Source of the DNA: Bombyx mori
Taxonomy: Eukaryota > Arthropoda > Insecta > Lepidoptera > Bombycidae
Reading direction: 5' to 3'
NCBI RefSeq assembly: GCF_030269925.1
Contig: NC_085108.1
Span: forward strand, 2,294,001 to 2,358,000
Length of the DNA stretch: 64,000 nucleotides
Shown here: positions 48,523 through 60,732 of the stretch, one piece after another
Layout: every line of letters begins with the position of its first letter
How positions within the stretch are numbered: the stretch's first letter is position 1
Position numbers and translations under genes: made by a program
The notes under the pieces: model-generated
The model's input: the letters and a program-made list of their open reading frames with translations, nothing else
Told to the model about the DNA's origin: nothing
The model's database searches: none

Positions 48523-48552
48523 CTGCGGACAAATCCAGAAGACTCAATTTTA

Positions 48553-48675
48553 ATATTGGTAATAAGATGTGTTGTGAGTCCGCACGGTTAAGTACCCAGC
48601 ACCCTGCCTATATCTGCCGTGAAGCAGTAATACTTTTCGCTTTGAAGGAAGAGTAGCCCTTGCATTATCGAGCAA
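48553..48675 (+). repeat. Bm1-like SINE, diverged fragment
   Basis: GTTGTGAGTCCGCACGGTTA through GAAGAGTAGCCCTTGCATT. It lies about 30 bases upstream of the Dgk exon 1 acceptor. Confidence 0.7.
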
Positions 48676-48692
48676 GACTTATAATTAGACAA

Positions 48693-49069
48693 GTCGTTGT
48701 GGCCTAAAGGATAAGACGTCCGGTACATTCGTATCGAGCGATACAACGGTGTTCGAATCCCGCCAGCAGGTGCCAATTTTTCTAAACAAATACGTAGGTA
48801 CTTAACATTAAATTATAATTTGTGTAATTACTGGTTGTACGACATCTTGTGAGTCCGCACGGGTAGGTACCACCACCCTGCCTATTTCTGCCGTGAAGCA
48901 GTAATGCGTTTCGCTTTGAAGAGTGGGGCAGCCGTTGTAACTATACTGAGACTTTTAAACTCATATATCAAGGTGGCGGCATTTACGTTGTAGATGTCTG
49001 TGGGTTTCAGTAACAATTTAAAATCAGGTGGGCCGTGAGCTCGTCTACCTAATTGATCAGATAAAAAAA
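48693..49069 (+). repeat. Bm1-like SINE with tRNA head
   Basis: GTCGTTGTGGCCTAAAGGAT, GGTGTTCGAATCCCGCC, a shortened middle block, then a body to AGATAAAAAAAA. Confidence 0.87.
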
Positions 49070-49468
49070 ACAATTAATCTGATTCGCAGCAAGATTATAT
49101 AAGACGGTGGCGGCCTGGTCACGACACATGATATGCCCTGCCACTTCCGTTGATGCATTCATCTGTTTGCTTAACTAACCACAGACTAAGCCAACATATC
49201 AGATGTCGATAGAGCCGGCTTGGTGCACATCATAAATCGCAGAAGCTCCGCCTTGTAAGTTCGGGCCATTCGTCATCTTGACAGCGAAAACCACACTTCT
49301 CATTATCGTGACTGATCGATACGGTATCATGATAAATTGCGCTGTTTGAGAACCGATTTTGTAGGCCACCTGACGTGAAGTGACTACTGGAATACACAGC
49401 CACAACAGTTTGGAAGCTGCTCTTTTTATTCATGTAACCTCTGTACGATTTATCTTTAAAGAGGTTAA

Positions 49469-49750
49469 TCTATATATATAAAAATGAATTGATGTTCGTT
49501 AGTCTCGCTAAAACTCGAGAACGGCTGGACCGATTTGGTCTTGAATTATTTGTCGAAGTCTAGAGAAGGCTTAAAAGGTAGATAAATATGAAAATGCTCG
49601 GAATTAAATAAAAATAATAATTTTGTTTTTCCTTTGATGTGTCCCCCGTCGGAGGGGGATTCCTTTTGTTTGTTTTAAGTTTATTTTATACAAAAGTTTA
49701 GGTCTTTTATTTATCGATTGAGGCACTACGAAGTCTGCCGGGTCGGCTAG
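49469..49750 (+). mobile_element. Helitron-like non-autonomous element, type 4 (282 bp)
   Basis: Starts TCTATATATATAAAAATG and ends CTGCCGGGTCGGCTAG. Inside are CGGCTGGACCGATTTGGTC and CCCCCGTCGGAGGGGG, a hairpin. It is the intact relative of 14765-15138 and 28682-28827 and shows what the latter looked like without the 177-bp insert. Confidence 0.73.
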
Positions 49751-50300
49751 TCATGTTATAAAGATGACATAAATGTTATTATGAATATTGGAACATTAGA
49801 AGAAGGAACATTCTAAATATAAAAGCATTTTGCAATATTGAAATATAAAAAACATAAAAAAGTGGTGAAGCAATAGGTTTAAATGTTGTTTCTCTTTATA
49901 GAGCAACTCAATTTGTCCTATAGTTTTACTTTTACTAAACTGTATTTTGATGTAAATAAAATTATACATTATATTCATACACAAGGTTGCAGTTTTTATT
50001 CTGTTGTATAACTACTATCATAATTTTCATTAATTGGAAGATACGATTTCGTCGCGCCAGAAACATGCAAAGATTTGGTTGGGTAGCTAACTACACTGTC
50101 CCATATAATTGTTGTTCTATTATGATGTTTGGCCGAAATTTTATCGGTTTTTATGGAAAAACCTCTACTACAGATTTTTCTTTTAAACATATTCTATGTT
50201 TGTACTGGAAATAATTGTTTTTCTGTTATGATATGTGAACATTCTAACAGCTTGTATAGAAAAACCTACGTATGGTTTTCTTTTATTTTAATCTGTTTAA
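49751..50300. other. Upstream region, no gene seen
   Basis: AT-rich DNA upstream of the first coding Dgk exon. It could hold a noncoding exon; I cannot locate one. Confidence 0.35.
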
Positions 50301-50600
50301 CAAATGTTCATGATTGACTTCCACGGTGAAGGAATAACATCGTGTAATAAAAATCAAACCCGCAAAATTATAATTTGCGTAATTACTGGTGGTAGGACCT
50401 CTTGTGAGTCCGCACCACACCGCTTATTTCTACTGTGAAGCAGTAATGTGTTTCGGTTTGAAGGGTGGGGCAGCCGTTGTACTGTTAAAACTGAGACCTT
50501 AGAACTCATATGTCGAGGTGAGTGGCGGCATTTACGTTGTAGATATCTATGGGCTACGGCCACCACTTAACACCAGGCGGGCTGTGAGCTCGTCCACCCA
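50301..50600 (+). repeat. Bm1-like SINE without tRNA head
   Basis: Middle block CATGATTGACTTCCACGGTG, then ACTGGTGGTAGGACCTC through GAGCTCGTCCACCCA; lacks poly(A). Confidence 0.87.
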
Positions 50601-51724
50601 ACTTTTACCTTTAGCTTTTATCAAAAAAAAAATCTTATTTTTACTCCTGATATTTAAAAAAAAGTCGAACGATCTACGTAACTATTCATGGCTTGACTAT
50701 ATTAAAGGTGTTTCAGAAAAAGCGCACCCTTTTGGATGAATCAAGTTGTTTACCACGAAATAAAACTGGCACTAAGGTACCCGGGTATCCCGTAACAACG
50801 GTACAATAATATCCGTTTCCCGGACCTCTGTCTGACCCGGATACCCCAGAGAACCGGATCAAAGTAATGCTTTCTAATATTAATGTGTTCTGTTTTGGAT
50901 TGCGAAAAGGGTAGTTCTTTAGCAAGGAAAATTTTGCTTTTCGTCGAACGTTCATTATTAATATCGATAAAAAAATGCAATATTAAAATCAACATTCAAT
51001 TATTTCAGCGGTAAAACTCAAAAGGTATCTCTCATATTATATGCGTAGATATCCGATGATATTGAATCAAGACGAAACTAAGCAATGTTATAAAAATAAT
51101 TCCCAGGATACCTATAGCGTAATTTTTTCAATCGAGAATCTTGTCTTGAAATTTTCTCAGAAATTACGTATTAGCTTTGTGTAATAAAAACTCATTCCGA
51201 CGATCTAGACGCGAATTTCAGTGGTTAGTTGGGTGAATTGAGAGACCAAATAGGTACCATGATCTCTTCAATTATTGCCGCAAATCAAAACTGAGCAATT
51301 GAGACTTCGATCTAATATTCTACGGTGACATTAGCAATGTGATGTCCGCGGACTCTAGTGATCGAATTGGCTGTGAACACATTCACAATATAAAGCTAAC
51401 TAAAAAAAAACATACCTACATACCAGAATATTGTGATGTGAAACCCAAGCGAACTAATTAAAATGTCAGTGAAAATTTCAAAATCATCGTTATGAAACGG
51501 TAAACACGATACTGGCTGTCAATATGTCAAGATAATCGGGTGCACAATGGGATATCCGGTTTACCGGTGGCGTCGTTTATTAAAACCGGGTAAATTTCAT
51601 TTATGTTGAACGCTTTTGTGTGTGGATGAAAATATTAATTGGGTAATTTTCATTGCATTTTATTTTTAACATATTTGCTATTCTATTTTTGCTAAGTAAG
51701 CCACAAAGATAAGCACTACCCTAA
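50601..51724. other. Upstream region, no gene seen
   Basis: 1.1 kb. 50775-50870 contains CCCGGGTATCCCG and CCCGGATACCCC, an imperfect inverted pair. No conserved coding stretch. Confidence 0.35.
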
Positions 51725-51808
51725 GCCATTCAAACCAAAACGCATTACTGGTTTACGGCACAAAATTGGGTCTACCCTTGCGGACTCACAAGGTCTCCTA
51801 CCACCAGA
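51725..51808 (-). repeat. Bm1-like SINE, 5' part only
   Basis: CATTCAAACCAAAACGCATT through CTCCTACCACCAG. Confidence 0.72.
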
Positions 51809-52279
51809 AATAGACGTCCTAACACCAGTAACAGTATTTCAAGCTGTTCACACCACGACATATCTAGCTTCGAATCTTGCATAAGAGGCATTCTTAATGA
51901 CCATGGGCCACGACTCGGTACACTAACACCAATCGTGCCAAGTAACTTTAAAAAATAACCCAATTTATCTTTTTAAAGCCAAAACCCAGTCCATTTTTAG
52001 ACTTTGAAGATAAATGCGGTAATTTACGCTTCCGAGATACTTGAATACCCAGGGTCTTATTGTTTAATTGTAACGGGAACAATATATTTTAATTCTGTCA
52101 GCCATTAACAACAAAAGGTAGAGCGTAAACAATATTATTTGGACCGATTCGAACCGCTTCTTAGATGCTGGTTTGCGGGTCAGAGATGTAATTGCCTATT
52201 TTACGGGTATGTGATTTCAGCCTTTTGCACATGCTATCTTTTATACGGGTCTAGTAAGCGAACTGGCGGTATCTTCTTA

Positions 52280-52455
52280 TCAGCCCATAGACGTCCACTG
52301 CTGGACATAGGCCTCCCCCAAGCCTCGCCACAAAGACCCCGGCCCTGCGCTGCCTTCATCCAGCGGATCCCCGCGGACCTCAATAGATCGTCGTTCCATC
52401 TTGTGGGAGGCCTACCCACGCTACGTCTTCCGGTACGCGGTCGCCACTCAAGAAT
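52280..52455 (-). mobile_element. RTE/endonuclease-RT LINE 3' fragment, copy 2
   Basis: The minus strand encodes GRPPTRWNDDLLRSAGIRWM then KAAQGRG. The same family as 12005-12200, better preserved. Confidence 0.72.
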
Positions 52456-52749
52456 ACGTAAATTATATACGTGGTGCTAAATACTGACTACCTGTGTTTA
52501 TCCACACTGCTTTGCCGGATATAATTTTGCAGCAATCTTTGGTATGATTGTTCCTCTACGGTGCTATTGAAATATACTAAGATGTTGATAGCTCCTTAGC
52601 TGTGTTCTTGGTGATGCTGGCTATGAGGAATTAAAGTGGTTACCGGATCGCCCGGACATCCCAGCGTAAATGAAATCAGTGTTTGGACATAAAATCCCAA
52701 ATAAACTCTTTGAACAAGAAATAGACATTATGAGACCTAACATAAGATC

Positions 52750-53007
52750 ATGTTTTGTATTGTTTAGGTTGGTGGATGAGCTCACAGCTGACCTGGTGTT
52801 AAGTGGCAACCGGAGCCCATAGACATCTACAACGTAAATGCCGCCACCTACCTTGAGATATGAGTACTAAGGTCTCAGTTTTTACAGTACAACGGCCGCC
52901 TCGCCTTCCCAACTGAAACGCATTACTGCTTCACGACAGAATACAGCAGGGTGGTCATATCTACCCGTGCAGACTCACAAGACGTCCTACCACCAGTAAT
53001 TACGCAC
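52750..53007 (-). repeat. Bm1-like SINE, diverged
   Basis: TTGTATTGTTTAGGTTGGTGG through CCTACCACCAGTAATTACGC. Confidence 0.85.
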
Positions 53008-53379
53008 CTCCCATAAAAAGTTATCACTTCAATCACATCCACTATCACAATCCAAATCTTCGGACCTTTAAAAAGAAGAACCTATATTATTTTTAGTTAC
53101 ACTACGGTGTGATAGTCAAACCAAAAACGCCATTAACACCGGAAGGGATCTAACGGAATAATTATTACCGACCCGAATATTTGTTCCGAACAATTTACAT
53201 TCGCCTCTCGTCCTATTGGGTACGAGGTAGGAGGCTCTTTCGGCAGAAAGGATGATGGCCACGTCGCGTTTCGTTTTCTTCTTATTTACAGTATAGCGAA
53301 TGGCCTCTTGCGGTTTCTTTATTGCTAGTGTCAAGTTTTTACAAATCTTCAATTGATATTTCTCTCACTCTCTCTTCGC

Positions 53380-53690
53380 GTCATTACGGATCCTCCTGAT
53401 CCATTAACGGTGCTTTTAGGCACCACAAGCACCGATCACCGTCCTCGTCGAACCCGTCGCTTGCGACGAAGGGCTTGAAGAGCGAGTGAACTCATAGACA
53501 CAGCCCACTGCGTTTCTCGCCGGATCTTCTCAGTGAGTCGCGTTTCCGATCCGGTGGTAGATTCTGCGAAGCACTGCTCTTGCTAGGGTCAGTGTTAGCA
53601 ACACTTTCGGTTTGAGCCCCGTGAGCTAACCTACACGTTAGGGTGAAGCTGAAATAACCTCTCAAGGCTATCAGCATAGGTAGGAAAAAA
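53380..53690 (+). repeat. Family C repeat, long copy
   Basis: CGTCATTACGGATCCTCCTG through CAGCATAGGTAGGAAAAAAA; the best match to the arm at 15951-16258. Confidence 0.78.
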
Positions 53691-53704
53691 AACAGGCAAA
53701 AGTC

Positions 53705-53830
53705 GGTTAATCTCTCTCTTCAACCGGTCCCTCATTGCTGAGGATCGTGACTCCGTCCGATTCCGTCACCTAGCTGTCTCCATCGATCCCTTTCTGTGGC
53801 TTGGTGGAGTGCATCGCTGACAGGTTTTTT
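53705..53830 (-). pseudogene. LINE endonuclease-RT C terminus (HDPQQ family), short
   Basis: The minus strand encodes KPVSDALHQATERDRWRQLG then SHDPQQ and a stop. Confidence 0.75.
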
Positions 53831-53842
53831 CAGTTCAGTTTT

Positions 53843-54085
53843 ACTGGTGGTACGACCTCTTGTGAGTCCGGGGTAGGTACCACCACCCCGCCTATTTCTA
53901 CCGTGAAGCAGTAATGCGTTTCGGTTTGAAGGATGGAACAGCCGTTGTAACTATACTTGCGACCTTAGAACTTATATCTCAAGGTGGGTGGCGCATTTAC
54001 GTCGTAGATGTCTATGGGCTCCAGTAACCATTAAACACCAGGTGGGCTGTGAGCTCGTCTACCTTTAAGCAATAAAAAATAAAAA
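53843..54085 (+). repeat. Bm1-like SINE, 5'-truncated
   Basis: ACTGGTGGTACGACCTCTTG through AAGCAATAAAAAATAAAAAAA. Confidence 0.89.
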
Positions 54086-54356
54086 AATCCTCCGATATTT
54101 GGTACGACCATCGCTTTTTTTATTTTTCAATTAATATTTACATATTATTTATATTTTCTGTAATACAAAACATGACGTGAAATTAAATGAGAAGAACTTG
54201 ATTTATTTGAGAATGTATTCGATTTGGATGAAATAAATTAAATGAAATGTTGATATGATATCACGTTATAAGTCTGTACACACGTACATGGCCTTGATTC
54301 CCGCAATAAGCTAAAGGGGAACGGGGGTGACTGAAAATCAGCGCTGTTCGATTGAT

Positions 54357-54381
54357 ACTACTACTACTACTACTACTACTA
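54357..54381. repeat. (TAC)n microsatellite
   Basis: About eight tandem TAC units. Confidence 0.9.
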
Positions 54382-54450
54382 TTGCTGTCCATACTTTGAA
54401 CAACATTAGCTGAACCATTTCCTTTTGCGTTTTATTTTTCTTTTCTTTTA

Positions 54451-54890
54451 TCTATATGTATATTAATACGTGAAGCAAAAACTTTGTACCCCTTTTTACG
54501 AAAATTGCGCGCACGGAGGAGTATGAATTTCCCACACCTATCGAGAATATAGAGAAGGAGTGCAGAATGCTAATGTTTTTATAAGTTATGCATAAAAAAT
54601 ACATTAAATCAATAAAAAAACATAATAAACACTACCATGTATTTGACACACACACGCGTGCATAGTATTTGTTTAGTGTCAAACTTTTCTTATTGTTCGT
54701 CTGTGGTCAAATTGAGAATAGATTAAATATTGTTTTGTTTTTACTAATATTTGCCTAAATAGTAGTCTTGGCGCAATCTGTGATTAAAGAAGTATAATAA
54801 TCTTTGACAACAGAATTATAATAGTGTATAAACTTATAATGTCAATTAATAATAGTGGAATTTCGACTACTGGGGGGGACCATTGGCTTA
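54451..54890 (+). mobile_element. Helitron-like element, type 2
   Basis: TCTATATGTATATTAATACG, GTGAAGCAAAAACTTTGTAC, ending GAATTTCGACTACTGGGG; the terminal CTAG is lost. Confidence 0.7.
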
Positions 54891-55134
54891 TCTAAATGTA
54901 TTAATCTGGATCTGTGTGAAAGGCAATAAATAATTTTATTATTATTATTACATAATAATATGAGATGATATGAAATAAAGTCTCAGTAAAATGGTATTGA
55001 TTTACTGAGACTTCAGTGGAGTCTTTGGAAGAAACGGAGAATTCCAAGTCCAGCGGCTTTGCGGTTTAATTTTCCCAGATTTCTGAACTTTCACAGATGA
55101 TAAACAGTCCTATAAACGACTGTTATTACACACA

Positions 55135-55275
55135 CACGAGGCTTGTGGAGAGTATTAAACGGTAGGCAGCGGCTAGGCTCTGCCCCTGGCACTGCTGACG
55201 TCCATTAGCGACGGTAACCACTCACCATCCGGTGGACCGTATGCTCGTCTGCCTATAGGGCAATAAAAAAAAAAA
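55135..55275 (+). mobile_element. LINE 3' tail
   Basis: GAGGCTTGTGGAGAGTATTA through TATGCTCGTCTGCC and CAATAAAAAAAAAAA. Confidence 0.82.
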
Positions 55276-55384
55276 ATTCAAACCTGAAGAAACATTAAAT
55301 TAACAAAATAGAACAATTCACATAACTTCACTAGCGTTCCCGTCAAAAATCCATACGGTGTCTTTTTACGTAATAATTTCCCAT

Positions 55385-55490
55385 CGTCCGTTTGAGACGT
55401 GAGGTTCATGCTCCCCATAGGCTCACGGACTCAACTACCCGTCCTGGAATAGTCTCTTAGACTACTAGCAAAAAAGGTAGGGAAAAAATT
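55385..55490 (+). repeat. Family C repeat relic
   Basis: Ends CTCTTAGACTACTAGCAAAA and AGGTAGGGAAAA, resembling the family C end; diverged. Confidence 0.45.
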
Positions 55491-55688
55491 CTAAGCTTCG
55501 TTGAATTGCTACCTGTGGGTATAAAAACCCTGGTAGTTACTACATCAAATGGCTTTCAAATTGGAACACATCGCTATGCTATAGGAGCAGACAGAACCGT
55601 AGTGACTTTACGCCTATTTATAAATTTTACGGTATACATTTTTATTAGTCCACATTATTCTAAAAGTTGTAAACATGATCTTTTTTTT

Positions 55689-55932
55689 ATTTTATTTTTT
55701 ATTGCTTAGATGGGTGGATGAGCTCAAAGTCCACTTTTTGTTAAGTTACTGGAGCCCATAGACATCTACAACGTAAATGCGCCACCCACCTTGAGATATA
55801 AGTTCTAAGGTCTCAGTATAGTTACAACGGCTGCCCCACCCTTCAAACCGAAACGCATTACTGCTTCACGGCAGAAATAGGCGGGGTAGTGGTACCTACC
55901 CGTGCGGACTCACAAGAGGTCCTACCACCATA
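55689..55932 (-). repeat. Bm1-like SINE, 5'-truncated
   Basis: TTTTTATTGCTTAGATGGGTGG through AGGTCCTACCACCA. Confidence 0.9.
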
Positions 55933-56554
55933 AATCTAGCCTATCTCCTGGTCTAAAATAGAACTTTACTCCGGAATACATCGGTTGCCTCATCATTCTG
56001 ACTGCCGACACACCACTGACATATTACTAACAACAAGATAAGCATTAAATAATTTGTTATTGTTATTGTTTACAAAATTTACCTAACGAATGTTCGTACC
56101 GGTTTTAATTAATTGATACTTCGAGAAAATTCTCTTTTCCTCAGATTTCCGTCGGAATTTTTAATTTAACTGTATCCCCTACTATTGAAATTTTTCAATC
56201 CCTACCAAAAATTTTAAAAGTGAAGCAAGAAAGAAAGAAAGAAAGAAATCATTTATTCGCCAAGCATAGTGAAAATGAGTTATTACATAAGTTAAAAGCA
56301 GCGTGTATGCTTTGTCATTATTTGACATGCGAATTTTAGTGCAGTGCAAGATATTATAATATTATATAATTTATCATTCATTCATCCATAATTCAACTAA
56401 AAATTAAAAATTCCATTTATTTTCAATGTCGTCCCTAAGAAAATCATTCATGTGATAATAATTTCCACTAATAAGATTATCTTTTAATCAACAATCATTT
56501 TTGCTTTTCCATATGAGTAATTTTATGGTAATTTCTCAGTAACCTACCTATTTA
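55933..56554. other. Upstream region, no gene seen
   Basis: Contains a (GAAA)n run at 56227-56248; otherwise unassigned AT-rich DNA. Confidence 0.4.
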
Positions 56555-56755
56555 CCCACAGACACAGCCCACTGAGTTTCTCGCCGGATCTTCTCAGTGG
56601 GTCGCGTTTCCGATCCGGTGGTAGATTCTGCGAAGCACTACTCTTGCTCTTGTCAGTGTTAGCAACTCTCCATTTGAGCCCCGTGAGCTCACCTACAAAC
56701 GTTAGGGTGAAGCTGTAATAGCCTCTCAAGGCTATCAGCATAGGTAGGAGAAAAA
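56555..56755 (+). repeat. Family C repeat
   Basis: CCCACAGACACAGCCCACTG, GATCTTCTCAGTGGGTCGCG through CATAGGTAGGAGAAAAAAAA. Confidence 0.75.
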
Positions 56756-57050
56756 AAAAGGAAGTAACCTACGGCCCAATACAATACGCATGGACAGCTT
56801 CGCGGTATTAATGGCCCTAACTTCAATGACCGATGCTGTCACATCAATTAAGTGATCACATCAATTTTGTGAAGATAAGTAGGTGGAACTCATGCTTATT
56901 CCTACAAGAACTAGTATCCAAGTCTCTAACGTAGGCTAGTATTTCATTTTATCAGTTCTTTATAGATGACAGCCGATTTTTGGATGATTAAAACCATTTA
57001 CGATCTGGCCATACGTGCTATTATCGACACTGTAAATAATATGTCTGATG

Positions 57051-57357
57051 CAGGGACGTCTTAAATTAGGCTGGGGCCCTTGGGCACACAAGAATTTGAG
57101 GCCCTTTTGGAAAGTAAAAAAAGCGAATTATAATATAAAAAAAAAACTGAGTATGACCATTTATTATAGGTAATCCAATACGGTATGATATTATAATATG
57201 TCATTAATGATATTAGAATGCTGCTGGTTTTTTGGTTACGATCACGATAGCGGAAACCGAATAAATGTGTGAGAGAAATTGTCGGTTCTTAGGGGCCCCT
57301 TGAGAATGGGGGCCCTGGGCACGGGCCCCGTGTGCCCTTATGGTAAAGACGGTATTG
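57051..57357. mobile_element. hAT-like MITE with 8-bp target duplication
   Basis: GTCTGATG occurs at 57043-57050 and 57358-57365. The 307-bp insert has imperfect inverted ends (CAGGGACGTCTTAAATTAGG versus CAATACCGTCTTTACCATAA) and GGGCCC-rich sub-terminal arms (GGGGCCCTTGGGCACAC; its inverse at 57298-57340). Eight-base duplications are typical of hAT elements. No transposase is present. Confidence 0.72.
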
Positions 57358-57766
57358 GTCTGATGGATGCACTTAAGTTGTTTTGTCAACTTAAAATAGC
57401 AACTAAAAAATAATTATGAATATCTTCAGTTAAATTTTTAATGGGAAACATTAGTAGGAACGTCTGAAGCGTACTCGAGTGAATAAAGCTCGAATACAAT
57501 TCAAGTTTGAACGAGCTTTTCCTCGGAACGTCCTTAACTTGAACTGAGTTACTAAAGCCTTTAATTAACGAAACATTCATTGTGTAACAAATATAATTAT
57601 TTTTAATATTTGCCTTAAGCAGTGTTTCTTTTGAAAGCTTATAATTAGGGAGAATACATTTTAAGACTTATTTTTGGTTCTGAAATTTATTACAGTAATA
57701 TGGCAAGCAAACAATTTTCGCAACTTTGCGAAAATTTATTAACACTCGCGTAGGATTATGCTCTTA

Positions 57767-57938
57767 CTAGCGACCCGCCCTCGCTTCGCTTCGGAAACAT
57801 TAAAACACACATGAAACCAAAAAAAAAAAAAAAAATTAATCTATGTTCATCAGGGACAATGTCGGCTTCTAATGGAAAAAGAATTTTTCAAATCGGTCCA
57901 GTAGTTTCGGAGCCTTTATAATATTATTATAGTATAGA
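57767..57938 (-). mobile_element. Helitron-like element, short
   Basis: On the minus strand it starts TCTATACTATAATAATATT and ends AAGCGAGGGCGGGTCGCTAG. A-rich tract inside. Confidence 0.7.
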
Positions 57939-58218
57939 TAATTGCAACTAGATGATGACCGATGGTCTTTTTTTTGATAACGCCATCTTGTTGTGTCTTT
58001 AAAGCGGTTAGTTGCCCTCAATTAAGAAAAATAGTATTATTGTTCGTCAATAGATGTCGGGAAGAGTTGATTATTAAAAACACGAATAAAACAACATTTT
58101 CTGAAAATAAATCGTAGCTAGATCGATTTATCGCCCCCGAAATTCCATGTATACTAAATTTTATGAAAATCGTTGGAGCCGTTTTCGAGATTCAGATTAT
58201 ATACATATATATTCCATA

Positions 58219-58554
58219 ATGTTCACGATTGACTTCCACGGTGAAGGAATAACATCGTGTAATAAAAATCAAACCCGCAAAATCATAATTTGCGTAATCA
58301 CTGGTGGTAGGACCTCTTGGGAGTCCGCACGGGTAGGTACCACCCATTTCCGCCATACCCGCCTATTTCCGCCGTGAAGCAGTAATGGGTTTCGGTTCGA
58401 AGGGTGGAGTAGCCGTTGTAACTATACTGAGATCTTAGAACTTATATCTCGAGGTGGGTGGCGCATTTACGTTGTAGATGTCTATGGGCTCCAATAACCA
58501 CTTAACACCAGGTGGGCTGTGAGCTCGTCCATCCATCTAGGCAATAAAAAAAAA
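58219..58554 (+). repeat. Bm1-like SINE without tRNA head
   Basis: TTCACGATTGACTTCCACGG through CATCTAGGCAATAAAAAAAA; a short internal duplication follows GGTAGGTACCACCC. Confidence 0.89.
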
Positions 58555-58989
58555 GGAATATACAAGAATTGCTCGTTTAAAGGTATAAGATATAAGAGAA
58601 TTGTCTGACGACCCAATAACAGCACAAGAATGCCACCATCTACCTTGAGACATAGGGTCGAATTAATCTCATTTGTAAGACATCGACTAGTAAGCCTGTC
58701 CACATATGTTTCAGAGTTAGATGTCTTCTATATTTTTTACAAACAACGAAAATGGACAACAGTATCTGTGACACAACAAAAGACAAAGACTATGATCATA
58801 TGGGATGATGACGTCAGGAAAATAGTGACTCCAATTATGACTCGCATAACAAAGGATAGAACTGAATCCAAATCGTTAGAGGTTGCCATTGAAATGAAGG
58901 AAATGAAATGAAATGCGTTTATTTCAGGCAACTCAAACCCATTAAATTCTACATACAATTACATAATCACATAATATTTAAATCAAAAT

Positions 58990-59420
58990 ACAGTTAAATT
59001 AAAATTACAATTTCTTTTTTTTGCATGCAGCAGAAATGCGAATGTTGCGATGGATGTGTGGAGTAACGAGAATGGATAGAATACGGAATGAATATGTTAG
59101 AGGAAGTCTGAAAGTGGCACCTGTGACAGAAAAGCTGAAGAGTGCGCGTTCGGGATGGTATGGACATGTGATGAGACGAAACGAAAATGAGTTTGGTAAG
59201 AGAGTGTTATCTATGAATGTGGAAGGATATAGAGGAAGAGGTAGACCTAAGAAGAAATGGATAGATTGTGTGAAAGACGATATGGGTAAGAGGGGAGTGA
59301 GCGAAGAAATGGTATATGATAGAAGAGTATGGAAGGAGAAAACATGTTGCGCCGACCCCAGGTGACTGGGAGAAGGGCAGGATAATGAAAAAATGAACAG
59401 TTAAATTAAAATTACAATTT
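58990..59420 (+). mobile_element. 5'-truncated RTE-type LINE with 24-bp target duplication
   Basis: The 24 bases 58990-59013 recur exactly at 59397-59420. The insert carries the RTE C terminus (59021-59365): [55 protein letters not shown]. The open frame is intact to its stop. Confidence 0.9.
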
Positions 59421-60512
59421 ATCAGAATGATTAAAAATAAAAACAAAGAAAAACTAAAATTGCCAACTACTAATATAAAATTAAAGGTAAATAAAGGAAC
59501 TAAATACAATAAATAATGAAATAATGTTAACTGATTAACCGCCACCATACCTGAAGAAAATCGACACCAGATTAACGACCGCAATTTAGACATATGTACC
59601 TCATATAGCGTGGAAATTATGAGGAGCAATAAAGGATTTTATTTTATTTTCGTCCGTCCTTAAATCGAGTGTCGTGAAGATAAGAACGGCAATTTCTGTC
59701 GGCGCATATATCTCGTACTTTTCGTCTAAAAAGGGCGAACCATAAAACCCCCGGAGATATATATGCCCCATGAAACAGAACCGTAATGTCGCCTCGTCCG
59801 ACCTTCTGTATTGGATAGCGTTTACATTCATAGGCAAAAGCGAATTCAGAAAAAAACGTTACTTCACCATTAGAAGAAACAGAACACCTGGGATTTCGGA
59901 ATAATATCGTTAGGATATAGCCGCATAGCCGATCTGGTTATAAGCGCCTTAACCCGCCAACCAATTTGACAATCTTCTCAAGGTGAATTCACATATCCAA
60001 CGTTTATCAGAGAAGGTTCTTTTTTGTCCGGCTCTGCTTCTCTATTTAGAATCAGTAAAATCATCATCTGATTGATTTATTGGCTGGCGTCATACACAAG
60101 GTAAACCTGAGAAGAATTTTGACACCAGAAACAAAAACTTTTGCATAAATAAGCTATTCCCAGTAGTTATTTTTATTCTAAAATTATTACATCTACACTT
60201 AAACGGACGTGGATCAGAATGGTGGGCGATCGAAGATTATGGCACCAAAAAAAAGGGGAACCATATGCCCAGCATTGGGTGAAAAGGCTATAATAAACCA
60301 CAATTTTATAATCATGGATTTTGGAGCTAATGCTTCCGAGAAATATAATGCAATCTGTCAAACCCCGAAGTAACGCTACATAGCAGCCACACTCTCGCCC
60401 CAAGGAATTTGATATCGCCCAAGGATCACTATTAAACAAGATTACTCGAATATTCCCGGAAACGTACTGTCGAAGTGCTAAATTTTTGCGCCTTATTGTG
60501 CTTTTGTTTTTA
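59421..60512. other. Upstream region, no gene seen
   Basis: 1.1 kb of AT-rich DNA, nothing recognised. Confidence 0.35.
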
Positions 60513-60732
60513 CTAGCGACCCGCCCTCGCTTCGCTTCGGAAACTGTAATTTATTATTGATTTTACCACTATTTAATGGATGTTATTATACATATAAACC
60601 TTCCTCTTCAATCACTCTATCTATTAAAAAAAAACGCATCAAAATCCGTTGCGTAGTTTTAAAGATTTAAGCATACATAGAGACAGACAGATATAGGGAC
60701 AGAGAAAGCGACTTTGTTTTATACTATGTAGT
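60513..60732 (-). mobile_element. Helitron-like element, short
   Basis: Plus-strand CTAGCGACCCGCCCTCGCTTC marks the reversed 3' end, the same as 57767; the inner sequence differs (GACAGACAGATATAGGGAC). Confidence 0.62.
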
